From Clostridia bacterium (GTDB taxonomy: Bacteria > Bacillota_A > Clostridia > Oscillospirales > CAG-272): a stretch of DNA of 9,011 nt. A program made the position numbers and the translations under genes. Shown in pieces: positions 1 to 4,827 of this stretch. Position 1 is the stretch's first letter, and each line of letters opens with the position of its first letter. The notes beneath the pieces were generated by a model. It was not told the origin of the DNA, searched no databases, and saw only the letters and a program-made list of their open reading frames with translations. The DNA is taken from contig JAGAIH010000152.1 in NCBI GenBank assembly GCA_017626655.1, positions 1-9,011 on the forward strand, in the 5' to 3' direction.

Positions 1-444
1 CTGGGCTGTCGGGTGCTGACCAACCGCCGCCATCCCGACGGGGTGAGCGTGGATCTTCCGACCCTGCTCCGTGAGTCGGATATCGTGACGGTCCACACCC
101 CCCTGACTCCCGAGACCAGGGGGCTGATCGGGGAGCGGGAGATCGCTCTGATGAAGGACGGTGTGATCCTGGTCAACATGGCCAGAGGAGCTGTCACCGA
201 CGAGGCCGCCGTGGCCGCCGCTGTGGAGGCTGGAAAGATCGGTGCGCTGGGATGCGACGTCTACAGCATCGAGCCCTTCCCCGAGAGCCATCCCTTCTAC
301 CCCATCCGTGACCGCGAGAACGTGCTGTTGACCCCCCATATGTCCTGGGGCGCTTACGAGGCGCGGGCGCGGTGTCTTTCCGAGATGATCCTCAATATGC
401 GGGCGTTCTTCGCGGGGGAGGAACGGAATCGGGTGGATCTGTGA
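1..444 (+). CDS. D-2-hydroxyacid dehydrogenase, C-terminal part (glycerate dehydrogenase-like)
   Basis: The reading frame is open from base 1, so only the last 147 residues are present and the start lies outside the window. Seen: DIVTVHTPLTPETRGLI (end of the NAD-binding fold), NMARGAVTDEAAV with the substrate-binding Arg, DVYSIEPFP with the catalytic-pair Glu, and LTPHMSWGAYEARAR with the catalytic His. All three catalytic residues of the D-isomer-specific 2-hydroxyacid dehydrogenase family are intact. The W after TPH.S followed by EAR, and the ending NMRAFFAGEERNRVDL, resemble the glycerate dehydrogenase/hydroxypyruvate reductase branch (NAD(P)H-dependent interconversion of hydroxypyruvate and glycerate in the cytoplasm). 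Phosphoglycerate or D-lactate dehydrogenase are alternatives because the N-terminal substrate domain is not visible. It is probably a host housekeeping gene, convergent with the acetyltransferase gene and ended by its own terminator. Confidence 0.9.
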   Translation: MGCRVLTNRRHPDGVSVDLPTLLRESDIVTVHTPLTPETRGLIGEREIALMKDGVILVNMARGAVTDEAAVAAAVEAGKIGALGCDVYSIEPFPESHPFYPIRDRENVLLTPHMSWGAYEARARCLSEMILNMRAFFAGEERNRVDL

Positions 445-470
445 GGCAACGGCAAAACAGCCAAAACATG

Positions 471-503
471 AAAAGCATCGGACGAGGCTTGTCCGATGCT
501 TTT
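471..503 (+). terminator. Intrinsic terminator after the dehydrogenase gene
   Basis: Positions 471-483 (AAAAGCATCGGAC) pair perfectly with 491-503 around a 7-nt loop, 27 bp after the dehydrogenase stop. The 3' arm ends in TTTT followed by GTTAT. The 5' arm begins with AAAA, so the stem works as a terminator on both strands. Confidence 0.88.
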
Positions 504-558
504 GTTATGAATAAGCAGTAGTTTTCCACATATACGGTCGAATGATTGGCGCATGGCC

Positions 559-611
559 TACGAAATGGCTACGAAAGAACTACGAAAAGATACGAAAGGA
601 TACGAAAATTC
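559..611. repeat. Five helically phased TACGAAA repeats (candidate curved DNA)
   Basis: TACGAAA begins at 559, 570, 581, 591 and 601, so the spacing is 11, 11, 10 and 10 bp. Each unit carries an AAA or AAAA run (563-565, 574-576, 585-588, 595-597, 605-608) at about one helical turn. In-phase A-tracts of this spacing are known to bend DNA. The tract lies between two convergent genes that each have a terminator, so it is not an obvious promoter. Function is unknown. An ATG at 553 opens a frame through it, but there is no ribosome binding site. Confidence 0.75.
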
Positions 612-632
612 CTTTCGAAGATTTTCGTATCC
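598..632. repeat. 12-bp perfect inverted repeat at the centre of the repeat tract
   Basis: GGATACGAAAAT at 598-609 is the exact reverse complement of ATTTTCGTATCC at 621-632, with an 11-nt spacer (610-620). It joins the phased TACGAAA units on the left to the pentamer tract on the right. On the opposite strand the right tract also contains GATACG, so the whole 570-705 region is loosely palindromic around about position 615. It could be a binding site, a hairpin, or the centre of an inverted duplication. Confidence 0.8.
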
Positions 633-635
633 CTT

Positions 636-720
636 ATCTAATCTGATCTTATCTTATCGGATCATACCGTATCTTACCGTAACCGATCCTAACCTATCGT
701 ATCTCAACACAACCAAACAA
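636..720. repeat. Degenerate pentanucleotide tandem tract, consensus A-T-C-N-T
   Basis: Split into consecutive 5-mers from 636, the sequence gives ATCTA, ATCTG, ATCTT, ATCTT, ATCGG, ATCAT, ACCGT, ATCTT, ACCGT, AACCG, ATCCT, AACCT, ATCGT, ATCTC, AACAC, AACCA, AACAA. All 17 units have A at position 1 and C at position 3, while positions 2, 4 and 5 vary. G+C here is 32 of 85 bases, far below the surrounding genes. This is an old or selected tandem array, not a simple microsatellite. It ends exactly at the terminator of the minus-strand acetyltransferase gene. I do not recognise a named repeat family. Confidence 0.75.
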
Positions 721-747
721 ACCCCACCCTCCGATGGAAGGTGGGGT
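721..747 (-). terminator. Intrinsic terminator after the acetyltransferase gene
   Basis: ACCCCACC at 721-728 pairs with GGTGGGGT at 740-747. One mismatch and a further 3-bp helix (730-732 with 736-738) close the loop. Read on the minus strand, the stem is followed by a T-rich run (TTTGTTTGGTTG), 28 bp after the stop codon of the minus-strand acetyltransferase gene. Confidence 0.8.
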
Positions 748-775
748 CATCTTGTCAGGTCGGAAGACTCTGAGA

Positions 776-1909
776 TCAGAAATGCTCGAAGATGCCTGCG
801 GGACGGCGGGGGAAGGCGCGGAAGAAGCCCTCGGCGGGGGTATGCCATACGGTGTTCTCGGTGTGGCGGGCATAGTCATAGCCGTAGGAGTCGTAGCCGA
901 AGACCAGCTGGGTCAGGGCGGGGATGTCGGCGGAGAAGTCGTAGTCGGCGGTGTCGTCGGGGAGCTGTTCCACGGCGGCGGCGCCGTTTCGGTAGGTCAC
1001 CCGCCAGATACCGTTGGTCTTCTCTCCCGACCAGGGGGAACGGGGCGGCTCGGTCGTCTTGACCGTGAAGGAGCCTGCCTTGTTGGGGTAGGGGACTGAC
1101 TCAAAGAAGAGCTTTACGTCGTTGATGCGGGCCATGATGTCGGGGAGGATGGTGATGCTCGTGTGCATATAGTGGCGCAGGCGCAGCTCCACCTCGGGGA
1201 TCATGGCGACGTTTTCCATCTTCACGGTCTCCATCTCTCCCTCGAACATACGGATGAAGCCGAAGAGCTTGGTCATGGCCTCGTCGGTGAGGGCGATCAG
1301 CTCGTGGATATGGAGGTTGACGCTGACCATACGGTTGACCGAGAAGTAGTTTTCAATCTCCAGAATGAGATAACCGTCGGGTCTGCCTTCTCCGTCGCGG
1401 GAGAGGTAGACCTTTTTTCTGTCGTCCTCCGTGGGGAAGTGGTTGGGTGAGCGCTTGAACATCAGGTGGCGGCCGTCGGCGGCGAAGGTATTGTAGACCT
1501 CGGCCAGCTCGGCGTTATGGGTATCTCCCGTACAGCGGATGAGGTCGGGGCAGCGGGGGGCGAAATTCAGGGCGGTGATGGGGAACTCCAGCACGCGGTG
1601 GTCGGCTACTCGCTCAAAGCCGAAGGCGCGGTAGTAGGCGAAGGAGAAGGGGTGGAGGACGGTGAGGGGGATGGCGCGGCGGTCGCACTCGGCGGCCATC
1701 TCGGCAAAGATCTCACGGACCAGGCCCCCCCGACGGTATTCCGGCTCGGTGCCGACACCGCCGACGGCGCCGCAGAGGATCTCCCTGCCGCCGAAGTGGA
1801 TGGGACGGAGGGTGAGGACGCCGCCGCTCATGCGTTGGCCGTTCTCGTTTATGGCGGTGACGTGGAGGGCGTTCGGGTGGGGGATGTGGGTCTGTATGGT
1901 GTGGGACAT
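776..1909 (-). CDS. Eis-like GNAT family N-acetyltransferase
   Basis: 377 aa. The acetyl-CoA-binding motif A is clear at residues 52-64 (VGTEPEYRRGGLV, matching V-x-T-x-P-x-x-R-x-x-G-L). It is followed by HPFSFAYYRAFGFERV at 86-101, the usual Y-x-x-F-G-F end of a GNAT core. The length and the long C-terminal part fit the Eis-type family, in which two GNAT folds are followed by a sterol-carrier-like C-terminal domain. Family members transfer an acetyl group from acetyl-CoA to amines; in mycobacterial Eis the substrates are aminoglycosides and protein lysines. The substrate here cannot be read from sequence. The motif lies nearer the N-terminus than in classical Eis, so the first strand and helices may be short. 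Start chosen: AAGGAG lies 8 bases upstream of the ATG, and an in-frame TAA lies just upstream. It has its own terminator and is probably host cargo. Confidence 0.85.
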   Translation of the reverse strand: MSHTIQTHIPHPNALHVTAINENGQRMSGGVLTLRPIHFGGREILCGAVGGVGTEPEYRRGGLVREIFAEMAAECDRRAIPLTVLHPFSFAYYRAFGFERVADHRVLEFPITALNFAPRCPDLIRCTGDTHNAELAEVYNTFAADGRHLMFKRSPNHFPTEDDRKKVYLSRDGEGRPDGYLILEIENYFSVNRMVSVNLHIHELIALTDEAMTKLFGFIRMFEGEMETVKMENVAMIPEVELRLRHYMHTSITILPDIMARINDVKLFFESVPYPNKAGSFTVKTTEPPRSPWSGEKTNGIWRVTYRNGAAAVEQLPDDTADYDFSADIPALTQLVFGYDSYGYDYARHTENTVWHTPAEGFFRAFPRRPAGIFEHF

Positions 1910-1957
1910 GGTGGTGTCTCCTTTTTATTCTTACTTGGGGGGATCGCAAAATGCTTC

Positions 1958-2218
1958 AAATTTGGGTTTATCGGTGTGTTAGCCACACGTTCCCCCAAAT
2001 AACAGAGTGGGGTGAGGGGCCCCCGCGGGGGTTTCTAAGATGGTTACGGGTCTCGGTTCATATAGTTCAAACTTTCAAACTGCATCAATGCATTTTGGTC
2101 TCAGCATCTTGAGCCAAATATATGTTTGTTTTGAAAGTTTTAGGAGATTCTTAAGGACCCTTTTTCAAAAGGGTCCTTAAGCCGCCGGAGGCCGCTCCCC
2201 CGATAAACCCCAATTTTT
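1958..2218. mobile_element. Inverted-repeat element 1 (MITE-like), between acetyltransferase and lipoprotein genes
   Basis: The left end AAATTTGGGTTTATCG (1958-1973) and right end CGATAAACCCCAATTT (2201-2216) are inverted repeats with one mismatch in 16. The same ends occur on a second element at 6310-6557. There is no coding content. The interior is full of dyads: GTGTG/CACAC (1974-1988), the palindrome CCCCCGCGGGGG (2020-2031), an 11-bp pair AAACTTTCAAA/TTTGAAAGTTT (2069-2079 and 2130-2140) and a 15-bp hairpin (2150-2181). A similar TCGCA-containing stretch lies just outside each end in inverted orientation, so the true ends may be longer. There is no clear target-site duplication. It fills the 329-bp gap between the two minus-strand genes. 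A non-autonomous transposable element fits best; a structured repeat of other origin is possible. Confidence 0.65.
2150..2181. terminator. Strong 15-bp hairpin inside element 1, possible terminator
   Basis: CTTAAGGACCCTTTT at 2150-2164 pairs perfectly with 2167-2181 around a 2-nt loop. It lies 57 bp past the stop of the minus-strand lipoprotein gene and would separate that gene from the acetyltransferase gene. No T-run follows the stem on either strand, so termination is plausible but unproven. Confidence 0.55.
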
Positions 2219-2238
2219 CGCAATGATGCGACCGCCTA

Positions 2239-2958
2239 TTATTCTTCCTTATGGGGGATACCGAAACTTCGGGCGTACTCGGCGGCGTAGGAATCGGCGG
2301 GGGCGATGACCGTGAGGGACTGACAGCCGTCGAAGGCGCCGTAGCCGATGGACTCCACCGAGGCGGGGAGGGTGATCGACGTGAGACTCCGGCAACCCGC
2401 GAAGGCGAACCAGCCGATCTCCGTGACCGAGGAGGGCAGCTCCACCGTGACCACCGGGGTGCCTTGAAAGGCGTTGTCCTCAATGGCGGTGACGGGGTAG
2501 CCCTCGATGGCGGCGGGGACCTGGACGTGGGGCTGATCGCCCAGGTAGGCGAGGATGACCGCGTGGCCGTCCCGCATCTCAAAATGGAAGGCGGCGGTGG
2601 GGGGCTTTTCGGTCTCGGAGGGCGTGGACGGGGGCTGTTGAGGGGTGACCGACACGGGACGGTCGGTGGGGGTCTCGGGATCGTCGGACAGGGCCAGGCG
2701 GGCTTCCAGGGCGGCGATCTCCTCCAGGAGGTCTTGGATGCGGGCCTCGTACTCCGCCTTTTGGATGAAGCTCTCCTCTTTGAGCGACAGGAGGGCGGCT
2801 TGCAGATCGGATAACTGCGCCCTACAGGCCCCGAGAGCGGCGGTCAGATCGGCGGCGGCTTGGGTCTCGGCAGAGGGGGGAGGATCGGGGGGCGCGGGGG
2901 TGCAGGCGGCGAAGGGGAGGCAGAGGGCGGCGGTCAGCAGGAGGGGGAGGGTTCTCAT
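2239..2958 (-). CDS. Lipoprotein with coiled coil and BspA-type leucine-rich repeats
   Basis: 239 aa, surface-exposed by prediction. Residues 1-19 form a lipoprotein signal peptide (MRTLPLLLTAALCLPFAAC) with the acylated Cys at 19 in a lipobox F-A-A-C; the -3 Phe is less usual. Residues 20-33 are Pro-rich. Residues 34-90 form a Leu/Ala/Glu-rich helix likely to be a coiled coil. Residues 93-121 are a Pro/Thr linker. Residues about 150-220 hold LRR_5 (BspA-like) repeats: AIEDNAFQGTPVVTVELPSS, EIGWFAFAGCRSLTSITLPA, SIGYGAFDGCQSLTVIAPAD. BspA repeats occur in surface adhesins, but this array is short. AAAGGAG lies 6 bases before the ATG. The gene follows the repressor gene on the same strand with only an 83-bp gap and no hairpin in it, so it may be read from the repressor promoter as a lysogeny-expressed cargo gene. 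A weak promoter of its own (TATTCT at 2991-2986) is also possible. Confidence 0.82.
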   Translation of the reverse strand: MRTLPLLLTAALCLPFAACTPAPPDPPPSAETQAAADLTAALGACRAQLSDLQAALLSLKEESFIQKAEYEARIQDLLEEIAALEARLALSDDPETPTDRPVSVTPQQPPSTPSETEKPPTAAFHFEMRDGHAVILAYLGDQPHVQVPAAIEGYPVTAIEDNAFQGTPVVTVELPSSVTEIGWFAFAGCRSLTSITLPASVESIGYGAFDGCQSLTVIAPADSYAAEYARSFGIPHKEE

Positions 2959-3041
2959 GGCGGCTCCTTTCGATTGGGGTGCCTTTAGAATACCATGAGG
3001 GGGGCGAGAAAAATGGAGAAGGAGGGAAGGGAATTTTGCTC

Positions 3042-3689
3042 TTACCGCAATTTCGCCTGGAACGCCACGGCTCTGCCCAGGATGCGGATGTCGGCCAGCT
3101 CTCTACCCACGAAGACCAGGGGCTCGTATGCGGGGTTTTCGGGGGTGAGGATGAGCTTTTCCTCCTCGGGGTAGTAGTAGACCCGCTTGAGGGTGGCCTC
3201 GCCCTCCACCACCACGGCGGCGATCTCGCCGTTCTCCACCAGGTCGGTCTGCTGGATGAAAACCTCGTCTCCGTCATAGATACGGGCGCCGATCATGCTG
3301 TCGCCCTTGGCGGTGAGGCAGAAGTCGGCGTTGGTCTCGGCGGCGGTGACGTAGCCTCCGTCGGGATCCTCCACCGCCAGGGTGGGGAGGCCGCAGGCGA
3401 TCTCGCCCAGGATGGGGTAGCGGCAGAGGCGGAGGGGGGAGACGTTCTCGGGGCAGGGGATCTCTGCGCGGCGGGTAGGCTCCATAGAGGCGGTCTTGCC
3501 CATGAGCCACAGCTCAGAGACCCCCAGGACCTCGGCGATGGTGAGAATGGCGTCGGATTTGGGGACGAATTTGCCGTTGACGTACTGGCTGATGCGGGCC
3601 TTGGAGAGTCCCGTTCGCTTGGCCAGCTCCGAGGCGCGCATACCGCGCAGGGCCATGGCCTCGGTGAGGCGATCCTTGAATATATCCAT
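3042..3689 (-). CDS. CI/LexA-like repressor: XRE helix-turn-helix plus S24 self-cleavage domain
   Basis: 215 aa. Residues 5-60 form an XRE/Cro-CI helix-turn-helix (MRASELAKRTGLSKARISQY, then VNGKFVPK and ILTIAEVLGVS). Residues about 91-210 form an S24 peptidase domain: cleavage site region ILGEIACGLP (Cys99-Gly100), nucleophile Ser131 in GDSMIGARIYDGD, general base Lys168 in EATLKRVYYY. By family knowledge such proteins hold a prophage silent until RecA filaments formed on damaged DNA trigger self-cleavage and loss of DNA binding. The Cys-Gly scissile bond is like that of UmuD rather than the Ala-Gly of LexA. It is transcribed away from the packaging operon and faces it across a shared promoter region, which marks it as that operon's likely repressor. 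No cro-like gene is opposite it. Confidence 0.93.
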   Translation of the reverse strand: MDIFKDRLTEAMALRGMRASELAKRTGLSKARISQYVNGKFVPKSDAILTIAEVLGVSELWLMGKTASMEPTRRAEIPCPENVSPLRLCRYPILGEIACGLPTLAVEDPDGGYVTAAETNADFCLTAKGDSMIGARIYDGDEVFIQQTDLVENGEIAAVVVEGEATLKRVYYYPEEEKLILTPENPAYEPLVFVGRELADIRILGRAVAFQAKLR

Positions 3690-3733
3690 GATTTCCCTTT
3701 CTGTATGGTGGATTTTCGGATTTCGCTGCTTTC

Positions 3734-3762
3734 ATTATACAGGATGGCGGGGGAGTTGTCAA
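3734..3762 (-). promoter_or_regulatory. Consensus sigma-70/sigma-A promoter of the repressor gene
   Basis: On the minus strand, TTGACA (3762-3757), a 17-bp spacer and TATAAT (3739-3734) match consensus at all 12 positions. The repressor ATG is 45 bp downstream of the -10 box. Confidence 0.9.
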
Positions 3763-3810
3763 GGGATTTGACGAAAAAAGTTAAACAAATTTAAAAACTT
3801 GGCTTGACAA
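3757..3810. promoter_or_regulatory. Candidate operator region between the divergent promoters
   Basis: The AT-rich stretch between the two -35 boxes holds several dyads. GTCAA-N5-TTGAC spans 3758-3772. TTAAA-N4-TTTAA spans 3781-3794. AAGTT-N13-AACTT spans 3778-3800. An 8-bp inverted pair, TTGTCAAG (3756-3763) and CTTGACAA (3803-3810), covers both -35 boxes. A further TTGAC is at 3853-3857. Repressor bound here could cover both promoters. Which dyad is the true operator cannot be decided by eye, and the TTGAC motif is partly the -35 consensus itself. Confidence 0.5.
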
Positions 3811-3833
3811 ATCGGGGGTGAGTATGCTATACT
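3804..3833 (+). promoter_or_regulatory. Strong promoter of the packaging/head operon
   Basis: TTGACA at 3804-3809, an 18-bp spacer and TATACT at 3828-3833, with an extended -10 TG at 3825-3826. Transcription should begin near 3840, leaving a leader of about 55 nt before the first ATG. This would drive morphogenesis genes directly from the repressor-controlled region. Confidence 0.87.
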
Positions 3834-3894
3834 GGGCGTGTGTTAAGGAAACTTGACCACGACCGCCGACCAACCAACAGAAAGGAGACTGCCT

Positions 3895-4179
3895 ATGCCC
3901 ATGGATCCGCATACCCAAACCGATACCGACCGCGCGGCGGTGTCTGCTTCTCCCGTAGCGGAGGAGCAGGACCTGCACGAGGGGATCTGTCCCTACTTTG
4001 ACCGTGACCGCGGCAAGGGCGTGGTGTACTGCGAGTGCGCCCGCTTCAAGTTCCCCGACAAGGGATCCCGCCGCGAGATCATTTACCGATATTGCGCCCA
4101 CCCCGAGGGCTACAAGCTCTGCATGATCAAGCAGGCCCTCGACCACTACTACGAAAGGAAGTACGCGCGACATGATTAA
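3895..4179 (+). CDS. Small Cys-rich phage protein, putative metal-binding
   Basis: 94 aa from the ATG at 3895, which has AAAGGAG at 3881-3887 with a 7-nt spacer; an upstream TTG at 3853 lacks a well-spaced site. The N-terminal 28 residues are polar and look disordered. The rest has five Cys: Cys32 (ICPYF), Cys46 and Cys48 (YCECARFKFPD), Cys67 (YRYCAHPEGY) and Cys76 (KLCMI), with His69 between, then a helix ending DHYYERKY. The pattern suggests a small zinc ribbon. From memory, similar short proteins occur near the terminase genes of Firmicutes prophages, but I cannot name a family or function. It is the first gene of the operon and overlaps the next by 8 bases. Confidence 0.8.
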   Translation: MPMDPHTQTDTDRAAVSASPVAEEQDLHEGICPYFDRDRGKGVVYCECARFKFPDKGSRREIIYRYCAHPEGYKLCMIKQALDHYYERKYARHD

Positions 4180-4402
4180 GCATCCAAAGCACGACCCCCG
4201 CTACAAGCTCCTCCCCGCTGCGGTGGAGGAGACCCTGAAGCTCTACCACGCTTGGCTGGGGTATCTTCTGACCCTGATCAAGGCGGATACGATCCGCGTC
4301 AAGACCACCGACATCACCAAGGCCCTGGACAATTTCACCTGCACCGTCACCCGCGAGGGGGATGAGTACGTCATCCGCCTGGACAAGCAGGAGGAGGCGT
4401 GA
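4172..4402 (+). CDS. Hypothetical 76-aa phage protein
   Basis: 76 aa, unrecognised. The N-terminal half looks helical (LPAAVEETLKLYHAWLGYLL) and the C-terminal half looks like beta strands (FTCTVTREGDEYVIRLDK). It has no clear helix-turn-helix and no signal or membrane segment. An AAGGAAG-like site is at 4155-4161. The start overlaps the preceding gene by 8 bases, and the stop is 2 bases before the next start, so it is translationally embedded between the Cys-rich protein and the small terminase. It might assist packaging, but that is only a positional guess. Confidence 0.7.
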   Translation: MIKHPKHDPRYKLLPAAVEETLKLYHAWLGYLLTLIKADTIRVKTTDITKALDNFTCTVTREGDEYVIRLDKQEEA

Positions 4403-4404
4403 GC

Positions 4405-4827
4405 ATGACCGACAGTCAGATCCGCGCTCCCGACGGAACCTGTACCGCCGAGGCGGAGGCCGCCGCCGCTCGGGACGCCACCCGCTGTAAGAAGGTGGAG
4501 GACGCTCTCTACCGCCGCGCCTGCGGCTACAAGGTGCGGCTGAAGAAGTCCTTCAAGCTCAAGCGGGTGGATTACGATCCCGACACGGGGAAGAAGGTTG
4601 CCGAGAAGGAGGTGCTGGAGCCGGGCTTCGAGGAGATCCACGTTCCCGCCGACGTACGGGTCTGCGCCTACTATCTCAACAACCGCGATCCCGCCCGCTG
4701 GCGGGAGCATCCCCGAGAGGAGGGGGAGGAGGCGCTGGGCGGTGTGGTGGATTACCCGCCCCTGGAGGAGCCGACCTGCCCTCCCTCGGATGAGGATTCA
4801 CCCGACGGAGGGGGAGGGGAAGCATGA
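4405..4827 (+). CDS. Terminase small-subunit-like protein, apparently lacking the HTH
   Basis: 140 aa. Start ATG 4405 is chosen because AGGAGG at 4392-4397 lies 7 bases upstream; the GTG at 4399 would sit 1 base from it. Residues 30-43 (KVEDALYRRACGYK), then a Lys-rich strand segment, and residues 81-103 (PADVRVCAYYLNNRDPARWREHP) match the oligomerisation part of many Firmicutes small terminases, whose usual form is v-e-x-A-L-x-k-r-A-x-G-Y ... P-D-x-x-A-x-x-x-x-L-x-N-R-x-P-x-x-W-R. In those proteins an N-terminal helix-turn-helix reads the pac/cos site; here only 29 Ala/Glu-rich residues precede the motif. The C-terminal 35 residues are acidic and Gly/Pro-rich. Position directly before the large terminase, with an ATGA overlap, supports the call. 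The family match is from memory of the pattern. Confidence 0.68.
   Translation: MTDSQIRAPDGTCTAEAEAAAARDATRCKKVEDALYRRACGYKVRLKKSFKLKRVDYDPDTGKKVAEKEVLEPGFEEIHVPADVRVCAYYLNNRDPARWREHPREEGEEALGGVVDYPPLEEPTCPPSDEDSPDGGGGEA

Noticed and set aside
559..720. CRISPR array.
   Set aside because: Units are only 5-11 bp with no unique spacers and no cas genes nearby.
445..775. tRNA or tmRNA attachment site for integration.
   Set aside because: I could find no tRNA-like cloverleaf or 3' end on either strand.
553..1062. Plus-strand frame of 169 codons starting in the TACGAAA repeats.
   Set aside because: There is no ribosome binding site, it runs through a terminator and then antisense to the acetyltransferase, and the second half is Arg/Ser-rich shadow sequence.
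3690..3894. Gram-positive LexA box (GAAC-N4-GTTC type) in the divergent promoter region.
   Set aside because: No such dyad is present; control is more likely by the locus's own S24 repressor.
4399..4401. GTG as the start of the small terminase.
   Set aside because: It lies 1 base after the AGGAGG site; ATG 4405 has a 7-base spacer.
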